Positions 16,116 through 23,700 of a stretch of 64,000 nucleotides of DNA are shown one piece after another (the stretch's first letter is position 1; the number at the start of each line of letters is the position of its first letter). The notes under the pieces are model-generated. The model had not been told where the DNA came from. It worked only from the letters and a program-made list of their open reading frames with translations, and made no database searches. Source of the stretch: an uncultured Muribaculaceae bacterium (GTDB lineage Bacteria > Bacteroidota > Bacteroidia > Bacteroidales > Muribaculaceae). The DNA lies in contig CAJTME010000003.1 of NCBI GenBank assembly GCA_910577315.1, positions 186,001-250,000 on the forward strand, read 5' to 3'. The translations under genes were made by a program, and so were the position numbers.

Positions 16116-17110
16116 TTTACGGAAATGTTGCGGAGTTCCACACGGCAGTTGCCGATACCGATTTCGATGAACGGCACCACTCCGGGATTGGCATATACGT
16201 CACGGATATAGAAATTTACGGTGACCGGCACCCCGTACGGATAGTTGTGATAGAACTCGTCCACTACGAAGTTGTGATAATTGGCACCCTCGGCGTCAAT
16301 GGCGTTGCGTATGGTGGTATAGAGGTTCGACCTGTCGCCCCGTGCAGTGCTCTTGAAGCCCATGACCAGATGGATGCTGCGGGTCGAGGCGTCGTAAGTG
16401 CAGCTTTTGACCGATGCCTCCCAGCCGGGTTCGGAAAAGTATATGTCGGCCGGCGCGGCTGCGGGTGCCGGAGATTCGGCAACCGGCGGTGCGGCGACGG
16501 GAGTTGAAGCCTGTGCCGGTTCAGCCGCAGGCTGCGGAGCGGCTTCGGGTACAACCACTATAACGACCGGCGACGGGGCGGGAGCAGGCACATCGGGAAT
16601 CTCGAACACCTCGGGATGGGCCGCGGCATATGCGGCCACCTTCTTTCGGGCATTGCGCACGAAGCGCACGTATGCGGCGTCGCCGGGTTTTATGCTGCGC
16701 ACGAGGCTTGTCACGGCCTCGCTGTCCGAGCCTTTCGAGGCAACTTTCAGCGGAACGGTCGTGGAATAGTACACCGAGCCGTCATAACGGTTCTTCGCCG
16801 CCAGCACAAGCTCGCCCGAAAGGGTGGCCACGTTCTGCACCAGGCCTTCGGTGCGCGCCGTCTCACCGACATTGACGGTCGGCTCAACCACAAACACATC
16901 GCGCTCGCCGGCTGCCCCGGCACCGCAGCGTCCGAGTATCTGCTCAACCTTGCTTTTCAGCAATCCCGAGGCCTCCTCGGACAACTGAGTGGGCTCGGGC
17001 ATCTTAACCCCGAACATTATGTCGGCTCCGTCGGCGGCAGCGTCCTGCGCCATCGCCCCGGTAGCGGCAGCCAATGCCACCGCGAGGGCAAAAATCTTGT
17101 TTCTCATCAT
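16112..17110 (-). CDS. Exported protein of unknown function with Pro/Ala-rich linker
   Basis: The 332-residue protein begins with a signal peptide (MMRNKIFALAVALAAATGAMAQ). An N-terminal domain of about 165 residues (FVVEPTVNVGETARTEGLVQNV, LSGELVLAAKNRYDGSVYYSTTVPL) is joined to a C-terminal beta-rich domain by a long Pro/Ala/Val linker (about 175-225). The linker suggests it spans periplasmic space or tethers two folded parts. It overlaps the neighbouring genes by 4 nt on both sides. I do not recognise the family. Confidence 0.65.
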   Translation of the reverse strand: MMRNKIFALAVALAAATGAMAQDAAADGADIMFGVKMPEPTQLSEEASGLLKSKVEQILGRCGAGAAGERDVFVVEPTVNVGETARTEGLVQNVATLSGELVLAAKNRYDGSVYYSTTVPLKVASKGSDSEAVTSLVRSIKPGDAAYVRFVRNARKKVAAYAAAHPEVFEIPDVPAPAPSPVVIVVVPEAAPQPAAEPAQASTPVAAPPVAESPAPAAAPADIYFSEPGWEASVKSCTYDASTRSIHLVMGFKSTARGDRSNLYTTIRNAIDAEGANYHNFVVDEFYHNYPYGVPVTVNFYIRDVYANPGVVPFIEIGIGNCRVELRNISVK

Positions 17111-18405
17111 TCAATCATTATCGAAAGTTTCTGGCCGAGGGCAGTAACGCTCACCTTATACTCATCGCCGAGCTTCGATTTGAGGAAGCGTTTGATGGCG
17201 GCGGTGAAGTTGGTGATGCGGTACGAACGGTTTTTCTCGTTGTCCCACAGGGGGATATTGATTGTGGCCTTGATATATTTGTCGGTCGACAGCGACATGT
17301 CATACACGCCCTGGAACGAATTGGCGCGCAGCCATTCCTCCAGCTCGTCCTTGAATTCCGAACCGTCGGCTGGCGACTCGGTGTCGAAATCCCAGTCGGC
17401 CACCGTGGCCGATATGTTGAAGTCGAGGTTCATGGCACGGCCTTTCTTGGCCATCTGCGCGAAGGCGTCGCCGAGTTTGGTGAAGAAGTCGGGGCCGATG
17501 GTCTCGATGGCCTTGTCGACAATCACCACGGGATCGGACACGTGGTAGAACCCGCTGGTGAACGTTTCTGCGGCAAGCACGGCCTCGGTCTGGCGTTCGA
17601 CGGCGCGCACCCCTACATTGGCGCCATACGTCGCGCCTTTCTGCTTCATGTCGATGTCGATTTTCACCACGATGTCGCCCGGCATCTGCTGCACCACCAT
17701 GGTGCGGAGGTCGGTCTGGGCGCCGTCGCGCAGCACGTCGTCGGTCTTGGAATTTTCAAGAGCCGTGCGGAAGTCGCGGGTGGTGTAGCCGTTGGTTGAG
17801 AAAAGCTCCGAAAGCTTGTTCACGCCGGTCTTGTAGGCTGGATTGGCATCAACAAGGTCGCGCATGGCCTCGAATCCGCCATCGCCGCTGTTCATCTCGG
17901 GCACCACCACGATGACGGGATTGATGGCCGCCTTCACCGTGGTTTCCTTCTTTTTGTCGGCCCACGCGTGGTTGAGCGCGAGGTCGTTCTTTTCGAGGTC
18001 GTTTTTAAGCGACTTGATGTTCACGGGCACCTCGAACGTGATTTTTCGCATGCCGTTGTACTTGAACTCGTCGGTCTTGACAGGCTTGCCGGCGAGCATC
18101 ATTGTGTAGCGCTTGGTTGAATAGAGGCGGTAGTCATAGTCCTTGCGGGCCTCCGACAGCATTGGCTGGCCGTTCTGCAATCCCTCCACGCCATCGTGCA
18201 GCAGGGCGTTGAACGTCGATTTTATGGCCAGTTCCTCGGCCTCCTTGCCGCCCTTGTTGCAGGCCACCGTGGTGCGGAACACGGCATCGGAACCCGACTG
18301 GCGCTCCAGCGACACTTCCGACGAAAACTCCTGCGCACTGGCGCAAATGGCCGCAACTGCCATAAGGGCAGCCGCGGCCATGCGTGATAGTTTGTTTGAA
18401 AACAT
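17107..18405 (-). CDS. Exported protein of unknown function (possibly DUF6175 family)
   Basis: The 432-residue protein has a signal peptide (ALMAVAAICASAQ). Segments such as EELAIKSTFNALLHDGVEGLQNGQPML, INPVIVVVPEMNSGDG and DLRTMVVQQMPGDIVVKIDIDMKQ suggest alternating alpha/beta subdomains. It resembles an uncharacterised Bacteroidales family that I believe is DUF6175, not certain. It lies 12 nt after the CsgG-like gene and overlaps the next by 4 nt, so all four genes are cotranscribed. Confidence 0.65.
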   Translation of the reverse strand: MFSNKLSRMAAAALMAVAAICASAQEFSSEVSLERQSGSDAVFRTTVACNKGGKEAEELAIKSTFNALLHDGVEGLQNGQPMLSEARKDYDYRLYSTKRYTMMLAGKPVKTDEFKYNGMRKITFEVPVNIKSLKNDLEKNDLALNHAWADKKKETTVKAAINPVIVVVPEMNSGDGGFEAMRDLVDANPAYKTGVNKLSELFSTNGYTTRDFRTALENSKTDDVLRDGAQTDLRTMVVQQMPGDIVVKIDIDMKQKGATYGANVGVRAVERQTEAVLAAETFTSGFYHVSDPVVIVDKAIETIGPDFFTKLGDAFAQMAKKGRAMNLDFNISATVADWDFDTESPADGSEFKDELEEWLRANSFQGVYDMSLSTDKYIKATINIPLWDNEKNRSYRITNFTAAIKRFLKSKLGDEYKVSVTALGQKLSIMIE

Positions 18406-18417
18406 GACTGCTTCGGA

Positions 18418-19287
18418 TTATTTTTTCTTGGATTTCGAGGTTACGAGCACGGTCTGCTGCTGGTCGAGGGCATTCTTGATTTCAACGCCGCCTTTCTTGA
18501 CCTTGCACAGGGCGATGTCGTCGCCCGACACTTCCACAACCTCGATTTCGCCGATGGTCTTCTGGGCGGTGCGCTTACCGATTTTCTGTTCAAGCTTAAC
18601 ATCGAGTTTCAGACCCTTGACAAGGCCGTCTTCCGAACCGAGGCCAACATAGAGGGTCTCGACTTCCTTGCCGTTTTTCGACAAAGCGTCGATGTCCTCA
18701 ACCGAGCCCACCAGCGGGAATGACTCCTCCACAAAACCCTTCATAGCCTTGGTAATGTCGCCTTTGAGAGCCTGGACGGCGGCATCCTCGGTTTCATACA
18801 CGCCCTTGAGGCTGGTGAGGCTTATGCCCATGGCCGACTTGGGCAGGGTGAATGTCTTGGTGCCGAGCAGGCTGCCGTCGAGGGCGTTCACAACGCGCAG
18901 GGTAAAGGTGACGGTGGCATCATAGCTCATGGTGCCGCCGTCAAGACGGCTGCCGGGAACGGTCACCGATGTCACGTCGCCGTTGAGCAGCACGTGGGCA
19001 CCGCGGGTCTTGAGAGCCTCGGCGGTCTCCAGGTCGTCCGCGGCAAGGTTGTCCTGCAGCCGGCGCAGTTCTTCTTCATAACGTGATTTTTCAGTTACGG
19101 CGTCGACAATCACCATGCGGTTGGTGTTGTGGAAGCCTTCGAGCACGGCTCCGCGAACGGTTTCCACCCAGCCGTCTTTCACATGGGCGGTATTCTCAAA
19201 CTCCTGGAAATAAACGGTTGGTTTTGCGGCAAAAGCCCCAAGGATAGTGGCTACGGAAAGCATCATAGCCATAAATTGTCTTTTCAT
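18418..19287 (-). CDS. Exported CsgG/LpoB-like protein (first gene of operon)
   Basis: The 289-residue protein has a signal peptide (MKRQFMAMMLSVATILGAFAA). The domain that follows has the alpha/beta pattern of CsgG/LpoB/FlgT-type proteins: VVDAVTEKSRYEEELRRLQDN, GAHVLLNGDVTSVTVPG, YDATVTFTLRVVNALDGSLLGTKTF. A small beta domain (about 205-280, LYVGLGSEDGLVKGLKLDV...IGEIEVVEVSGDDIALCKVKKGG) resembles the C-terminal domain of FlgT. There is no lipobox cysteine. It probably acts at the periplasm or outer membrane. Its -7 box is at 19338-19345. Confidence 0.65.
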   Translation of the reverse strand: MKRQFMAMMLSVATILGAFAAKPTVYFQEFENTAHVKDGWVETVRGAVLEGFHNTNRMVIVDAVTEKSRYEEELRRLQDNLAADDLETAEALKTRGAHVLLNGDVTSVTVPGSRLDGGTMSYDATVTFTLRVVNALDGSLLGTKTFTLPKSAMGISLTSLKGVYETEDAAVQALKGDITKAMKGFVEESFPLVGSVEDIDALSKNGKEVETLYVGLGSEDGLVKGLKLDVKLEQKIGKRTAQKTIGEIEVVEVSGDDIALCKVKKGGVEIKNALDQQQTVLVTSKSKKK

Positions 19288-19337
19288 AAAGGAAAATGCG
19301 ATTATGGATTAGGATTAAATTTCTATAATTTATTTTG

Positions 19338-19345
19338 CAAAAGTA
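19338..19345 (-). promoter_or_regulatory. -7 box of the four-gene exported-protein operon
   Basis: TACTTTTG on the minus strand fits TAnnTTTG, about 50 nt upstream of the ATG at 19287. A -33 box is not obvious. The region 19288-19569 between divergent operons holds no gene. Confidence 0.5.
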
Positions 19346-19493
19346 TAAAATAAAAGCCAATTCGGTGATATTGATTTAGTTAAAATTTGTAACTGCGACT
19401 TACGCAGTCGTTCTCCTTCCCGCGGTTACATAAAGCTCCGTTTGCCAAATTTGCTTAATTTTTAGTAATATAGCGATGGTTTTTGTTATATCT

Positions 19494-19525
19494 GTTGGAT
19501 AGTCGGTCGCAAAGATGTAACTTTG
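19494..19525 (+). promoter_or_regulatory. Promoter of the FKBP operon
   Basis: GTTG (19494-19497), 20 nt, TAACTTTG (19518-19525); start codon 45 nt downstream. Confidence 0.65.
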
Positions 19526-19569
19526 CCCGACGTTTCAAGCTAAACTACACACATCAAAATATCCGAATT

Positions 19570-20196
19570 ATGGAAAATCAAGAATTAGACCGTCTCAGCT
19601 ATGCCCTCGGACTGAGCATGGGCAACAACTTCCGCGCCTCCGGCATCGAAAACATCAACGTGCAGGATTTAGCCGACGGTGTGGCAGCCGTGTTCTACGG
19701 CTCGCAGCCCAAAATGACCTACGACGAGGCAAAGGCTGAAATCCAGAAATATTTCACCGCCCTCGAGGCCAAGCAGCAGGAAAATGCAAAAGTTCTCGGC
19801 GAAGCCAACGCAAAGGCCGGCCGCGACTTCCTCGACGCAAACGGCAAGCGTGAGGAAGTAAAAATCACTCCCTCGGGCCTGCAATATGAAGTGCTCAAAC
19901 AGGGCGAAGGCCCCAAACCCGAGGCAACCGACCGTGTGGTGGTTCACTACACCGGCAAACTCATCGACGGCACCGTATTCGACTCGAGCGAGGAACGCGG
20001 CGAGCCCGCCACTTTCGGCGTAACTCAGGTAATCCCCGGTTGGGTTGAGGCTCTCCAGATGATGAACGCCGGCAGCCAGTGGCGCCTGTTCATCCCCTCC
20101 GACCTCGCCTATGGCCCCCAGGGTGCCGGCGGTGTCATCGGTCCGAACCAAACCCTCATCTTCGACGTCACCCTGCTTGAAGTCGTAGGTAAATAA
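19570..20196 (+). CDS. FKBP-type peptidyl-prolyl isomerase, no signal peptide
   Basis: The 208-residue protein has an N-terminal FkpA-like dimerisation region (about 1-100, LSYALGLSMGNNFRASGI) and a C-terminal FKBP domain (about 115-205). Catalytic-pocket residues are well kept: VVHYTGKLIDGTVFDSS, VIPGWVEAL (tryptophan at the pocket floor), AYGPQGAGG and LIFDVTLLEV. It catalyses cis-trans isomerisation of Xaa-Pro bonds. The ATG at 19570 is used because upstream sequence is promoter. No export signal is visible, so it is probably cytoplasmic, unlike the two genes after it. The next gene is 2 nt downstream. Confidence 0.92.
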   Translation: MENQELDRLSYALGLSMGNNFRASGIENINVQDLADGVAAVFYGSQPKMTYDEAKAEIQKYFTALEAKQQENAKVLGEANAKAGRDFLDANGKREEVKITPSGLQYEVLKQGEGPKPEATDRVVVHYTGKLIDGTVFDSSEERGEPATFGVTQVIPGWVEALQMMNAGSQWRLFIPSDLAYGPQGAGGVIGPNQTLIFDVTLLEVVGK

Positions 20197-20198
20197 CA

Positions 20199-20876
20199 AT
20201 GAAACTCCGCACATTATCCCTCTCCATCGGCCTCACGGCCTTAGCCGCCGCAGCGCAACAGCCGGCCATCCAGCCGGCCGACTCGCTGTCGGTGGCCGTG
20301 GGCACCGTGCTCGGCGAATACATCAAGGGCTCCGTCGACCAGCTCGCCACCCTCGGCGCCAAGGTCGACCCCGATGTATTCCTCACCACAATGGCCAAGG
20401 TGGTGAAAGGGCAGTCCACAGGATTCACGCGCGAGAGCGCCGACAACTGGATTGACGGCTACATCCGCGCCACCCGTCCCGCCGACCTTCCCGACTCATT
20501 CTCCGAGCAATCCCAGCAGCAGTTTCTCAGCGACGCCGCGGCTCTTCCAGGCGCTGTGACCACACCGTCAGGACTGGTATTCATCGTTGAGCAGGAGGGC
20601 GAGGGCGCCATGCCCGCCGACACCGACCGCGTACAGCTCATGTATACGGGCCGCTTTTATGACAGCACCGTATTTGACGCCACCGGCTCGCCCATATCGT
20701 TTGGCGTCAACGAAGTGACACCCGGGTTTTCCGAAGGCCTGAAACTCATGAAACCCGGCGGCCGCTACCGCATCGTGATGCCGGCCTCGCTCGGCTATGG
20801 ACCCGACGGCATACCCGGCGCCATTCCGGGCAACGCCGCCCTCGACTTCACTGTGGAACTAATCTCAATTCTGTAA
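20199..20876 (+). CDS. FKBP-type peptidyl-prolyl isomerase, exported
   Basis: The 225-residue protein has a signal peptide (MKLRTLSLSIGLTALAAAAQQ) and a C-terminal FKBP domain. The pocket is altered: the floor tryptophan is phenylalanine (VTPGFSEGL) and VHYTG reads LMYTG, so activity may be weak and it may work mainly as a chaperone (inference). The N-terminal region (SLSVAVGTVLGEYIKGSVD) is the FkpA-type dimerisation part. It lies 2 nt after the first FKBP gene and 25 nt before the third, giving a three-gene operon. Confidence 0.88.
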   Translation: MKLRTLSLSIGLTALAAAAQQPAIQPADSLSVAVGTVLGEYIKGSVDQLATLGAKVDPDVFLTTMAKVVKGQSTGFTRESADNWIDGYIRATRPADLPDSFSEQSQQQFLSDAAALPGAVTTPSGLVFIVEQEGEGAMPADTDRVQLMYTGRFYDSTVFDATGSPISFGVNEVTPGFSEGLKLMKPGGRYRIVMPASLGYGPDGIPGAIPGNAALDFTVELISIL

Positions 20877-20901
20877 CCAATTCAATCATAACACGATAAT
20901 A

Positions 20902-21789
20902 ATGAAAAAAATCATCTATGGCGCTTGCGCGGCGCTTGTTATCATGGCATCGGCTTGCTCGAAAGGCGGCGATGCCGAAAAATCGGCCGTTCCCGCCCAA
21001 CTCTCCGACTCCGTATCGATGATTTACGGACGCACCGTCGGCGGATACGTACTCGGCGACTACCAGCGTTTCGCACAGCAGAATAAGTCTGCCGCCACCA
21101 AAAACGACATCGTCAAAGGCATCCAGCTCGCTTTCGGCAACGCCGATTCTGAGGGCATGATGATCGGTCTTCAGGTGGGTGGAAACCTCCTCAACGAAAT
21201 CAAGCGTTTTGAAGAACAGGGCATCGACATCAACCGCGAGGAAGTGCTGAAAAACTTCCGCGAGGTGTTCATGGGCGACTCGCTCGACATGGACGCGCTC
21301 CGCGAGACCAGCGGACTTCTCAACACCCTTCTCGCCCAGGTTGAGCGCGTGAAGTCCGAACAGGAAGCAGCCAAGGCCGCCGAAGCTCCCGAGGCCAAGG
21401 CAAACGGCTCGTCTGCCGACGCCTTCGTCAAGAAAATCAAGGCCAGCGACCCCGAGGTAAAGACCTCCGCATCCGGCCTCAGCTATAAAATCGAAAACAA
21501 GGGCGAGGAACCCCTCGTGGGTGATAACTCACAGGTTGTAGTAAACTACGTCGGCAAACTCACCGACGGCACCGTGTTCGACCAGAGCCCCGAAGGCCAG
21601 CCCGCCACCTTCTCGCCTGCCGGCGTAATCCCCGGTTTTGCCGAAGGTCTTAAAATGCTCGGCAAGGGCGGCAAGGCAACCCTCTACATTCCCGGCGACC
21701 TCGCCTACGGCGCCCAGGGCGTTCCCCAGGCCGGCATCGGTCCCAACGCCATGCTCATCTTTGAGGTCGAAGTTGTGGACGTGAAATAA
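20902..21789 (+). CDS. FKBP-type peptidyl-prolyl isomerase lipoprotein
   Basis: The 295-residue lipoprotein has the lipobox ALVIMASAC (Cys19) followed by SKGGD, so it is membrane anchored after signal peptidase II. The FkpA-like N-terminal region contains long helices, with an Ala/Glu-rich coil near 150-175 (QEAAKAAEAPEAKANG). The FKBP domain is C-terminal: VVNYVGKLTDGTVFDQS, VIPGFAEGL, AYGAQGVPQAGIGPNAMLIFEVEVVDV. The pocket Trp is Phe. It probably helps fold outer-membrane or surface proteins. A 21-bp stem terminator follows. Confidence 0.92.
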   Translation: MKKIIYGACAALVIMASACSKGGDAEKSAVPAQLSDSVSMIYGRTVGGYVLGDYQRFAQQNKSAATKNDIVKGIQLAFGNADSEGMMIGLQVGGNLLNEIKRFEEQGIDINREEVLKNFREVFMGDSLDMDALRETSGLLNTLLAQVERVKSEQEAAKAAEAPEAKANGSSADAFVKKIKASDPEVKTSASGLSYKIENKGEEPLVGDNSQVVVNYVGKLTDGTVFDQSPEGQPATFSPAGVIPGFAEGLKMLGKGGKATLYIPGDLAYGAQGVPQAGIGPNAMLIFEVEVVDVK

Positions 21790-21816
21790 TCCGTGTTTTT
21801 TGATATAACAAGAATA

Positions 21817-21861
21817 CAAAATTTGAGGAGCGGCATAAAGTATGCCGCTCCTCAAATTTTG
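21817..21861. terminator. 21-bp perfect stem, bidirectional terminator
   Basis: The arms at 21817-21837 and 21841-21861 are perfectly complementary (core GAGGAGCGGCATA / TATGCCGCTCCTC) with a 3-nt spacer and A/T-rich ends giving T-runs on both strands. It separates the plus-strand FKBP operon from the minus-strand DUF2442 gene. Confidence 0.85.
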
Positions 21862-21873
21862 TGCATATAAGCT

Positions 21874-22104
21874 TTATGCGTCCGTTCCGTGCTGCAGAAG
21901 CCACTCAGGCGCTATATCGGCCCCATTAGTCCAAAAAATTGTGGCACCGAGGCCAAACTGCTCAAACCGCCGCAAATCTTTCAGCTCGCGGTAAGCCGGA
22001 TAAGACAGCAAAGGCGACAGGTCGACTTTTTTGCAATCGCCATTGTTGAACTTACAGATTAACGTATAACCGCCTGCATAATCGGCTGATAAGACTTTCA
22101 ACAT
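21874..22104 (-). CDS. DUF2442 domain protein
   Basis: The 76-residue protein (MLKVLSADYAGGYTLICKFNNGDCKKVDLSPLLSYPAYRELKD...) matches the DUF2442 pattern: a two-stranded beta unit, then a VDLSPLL segment and a GATIFWTNGADIAPEWL ending. The ATG at 22104 is 4 nt past the DUF4160 stop; a TTG 24 nt upstream is less likely. DUF4160 and DUF2442 genes are often adjacent and are suspected toxin-antitoxin-like pairs. The sequence is AT-richer than its neighbours, suggesting transfer. Confidence 0.82.
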   Translation of the reverse strand: MLKVLSADYAGGYTLICKFNNGDCKKVDLSPLLSYPAYRELKDLRRFEQFGLGATIFWTNGADIAPEWLLQHGTDA

Positions 22105-22108
22105 AATT

Positions 22109-22360
22109 TCAATATTTAATTTTTTCAATCAATTCTCCACGTTGAGCCTTTTCCCATATATCCATCACTTCACATTCATGCTCGTCAAGGAATTCATTTA
22201 TTAATTTTATATCCTTAGAACGTGCCCTCCCTTCGACAACTCGGTCTTTTATGGTTATAGTGAACTCATCGTCACCGCTAATGACATGGATGTGGGGAGG
22301 ATTATGGTCAAAACCATAAATGTAGACTAATAGTCCTTTGATTATATATATGGCTCCCAT
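22109..22360 (-). CDS. DUF4160 domain protein
   Basis: The 83-residue protein has the DUF4160 signature GFDHNPPHIHVISGDDEFTITIKD (about residues 15-38). The ATG at 22360 is chosen because the in-frame TTG upstream lies within the -7 box (22379-22386). The leader is then only about 15 nt. It is the first gene of a two-gene cassette with DUF2442. Function is unknown; a toxin-antitoxin role is inference from recurrent pairing. Confidence 0.82.
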   Translation of the reverse strand: MGAIYIIKGLLVYIYGFDHNPPHIHVISGDDEFTITIKDRVVEGRARSKDIKLINEFLDEHECEVMDIWEKAQRGELIEKIKY

Positions 22361-22378
22361 TACAGTTTCATATTTTTG

Positions 22379-22386
22379 CAAAGATA
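22379..22386 (-). promoter_or_regulatory. -7 box of the DUF4160-DUF2442 cassette
   Basis: TATCTTTG on the minus strand, 18 nt upstream of the ATG at 22360. Confidence 0.6.
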
Positions 22387-22431
22387 TATCCTGTTTTCCA
22401 CATATGCAACTGTTTTACATATTTTTAGCCC

Positions 22432-22486
22432 CGTTACAATATGAATGGCGCCGGCAGAGTCTGCCGGCGCCATTCATATTGTAACG
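22432..22486. terminator. 27-bp perfect inverted repeat
   Basis: The arms at 22432-22458 and 22460-22486 are complementary over 27 bp with one central base (core GGCGCCGGCAGA / TCTGCCGGCGCC). It follows the 54-residue minus-strand gene and precedes the DUF4160 cassette promoter, so it probably terminates the small gene. T-runs are poor, so another role is possible. Confidence 0.65.
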
Positions 22487-22493
22487 TCTCTTA

Positions 22494-22658
22494 TTACTTG
22501 CCGAGCACCTTATGATGCTGTTCCTTTTTCAGGCGATGATGGATTTTGTGCAATTCGTGCACACCGCAGAAAGCGGCTGCTACAGTTGCTGCCTGAAGGG
22601 CGAGTTTTGCAATTTTGAAACCGAGATGGAGACCGTAAGATTCTTGTTCGTGACTCAT
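22494..22658 (-). CDS. Small hypothetical protein with a hydrophobic segment
   Basis: The 54-residue protein starts MSHEQESYGLHLGFKIAKL. It has a central hydrophobic stretch (LALQAATVAAAFCGVHEL) and a His/Lys-rich tail (HKIHHRLKKEQHHKVLGK), which could be a small membrane or metal-binding peptide. The ATG at 22658 is used; a longer frame to 22772 would need an unusual start and crosses the divergent promoter region. I do not recognise the family. Confidence 0.5.
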   Translation of the reverse strand: MSHEQESYGLHLGFKIAKLALQAATVAAAFCGVHELHKIHHRLKKEQHHKVLGK

Positions 22659-22780
22659 AGTTGTAGGGTTTAAAGGGTTATACTGTTTGGTTATGGTCAT
22701 AGACCGTAGATATAACATCGCCCCGGCGCCGATTGTTGCATTTATCCGCGAAAAAGCGGCTTGCGTTCCCATATTTTTGC

Positions 22781-22788
22781 TACCTTTG
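22781..22788 (+). promoter_or_regulatory. -7 box of the M48 protease gene
   Basis: TACCTTTG, 52 nt upstream of the ATG. An overlapping candidate TATTTTTG lies at 22772-22779. Neither has a good -33 partner. Confidence 0.5.
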
Positions 22789-22839
22789 CACCATCGATTC
22801 TATAGACATTTTTACTCTTAGATACCTAACTTCGGACTT

Positions 22840-23622
22840 ATGAAAAAACTGACACGAATCCTCCTGGTGGCAGCAGTCGCTCTGATGAGTCTGCAAGCCT
22901 CCGCACAATTCAACGTGGGCCGCGCCGTGAAAGGCGCCGCATCGGCTGCAAAGGCCGTAACCCTTACCGACGCACAGATGGTGCAGTATGTGAAAGAATA
23001 CATCGACTGGATGGACACCCACAATCCCGTGCTGCCCGAGGACGACCCCTACACCCAGCGCCTGCGCAAGCTCACCGAGGGTCTCACCGACGTTGAAGGC
23101 ATGCCCCTCAACTTCAAGGTTTACAACGTGATTGACGTCAACGCATTTGCCTGTGCCGACGGCTCAATCCGCGTGTTCGCTGCCCTCATGGACATCATGA
23201 GCGACGACGAACTCCTCGGCGTAATCGGCCACGAAGTCGGCCACGTAGCCCACAAGGACTCCAAGAAAGCCTTCAAGCAGGCCCTCCTCACCTCGGCCCT
23301 CAAAGAAGGAATCGCATCGACCAACAGCACCGCCGCTGCCCTGACCGACTCGCAGATCGGTTCGCTCGGCGAGGCTCTCGCCGGTTCCACCTACTCGCAG
23401 AAGCAGGAACGCGGCGCCGACGACTACGGCTACGAATTCCTCAAGTCTCACGGAAAGAATCCCCGCGCCATGGCCGCATCGTTCACCAAACTCAAGGAGC
23501 TTCAGGGCGAAGCCGCCAAGACTTCAAAGGTAAACCAGCTCTTCTCGTCGCACCCCGACCTCGACTCGCGCATCAAGCGCATGCAGGAGCGCGCCGACAA
23601 GGAGAACATCCCCGCCCTCTGA
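22840..23622 (+). CDS. M48-family metalloprotease, exported
   Basis: The 260-residue protein has a signal peptide (MKKLTRILLVAAVALMSLQASA) and the zinc-protease HExxH motif IGHEVGHVAHKDSKKA (about residues 128-143). The third ligand region QERGADDYGYEFL (glutamate near 189) is also present. It resembles periplasmic Zn proteases of the LoiP/YcaL type, which clear misfolded envelope proteins. It is a single gene with its own -7 box and downstream terminator. Confidence 0.9.
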   Translation: MKKLTRILLVAAVALMSLQASAQFNVGRAVKGAASAAKAVTLTDAQMVQYVKEYIDWMDTHNPVLPEDDPYTQRLRKLTEGLTDVEGMPLNFKVYNVIDVNAFACADGSIRVFAALMDIMSDDELLGVIGHEVGHVAHKDSKKAFKQALLTSALKEGIASTNSTAAALTDSQIGSLGEALAGSTYSQKQERGADDYGYEFLKSHGKNPRAMAASFTKLKELQGEAAKTSKVNQLFSSHPDLDSRIKRMQERADKENIPAL

Positions 23623-23638
23623 ACCGACTGAAATAAAG

Positions 23639-23680
23639 AGACATAAGCCACGCCACACCCGGCGCAGCTTATGTCTTTTT
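23639..23680 (+). terminator. Intrinsic terminator after the M48 gene
   Basis: The stem AGACATAAGC / GCTTATGTCT (23639-23648, 23667-23676) is followed by a T-run. Confidence 0.8.
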
Positions 23681-23700
23681 CATCATCCATCACCACAATT

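Noticed and set aside
22773..23024. Overlapping minus-strand frames opposite the M48 protease
   Set aside because: They are antisense shadows of a clear family gene.
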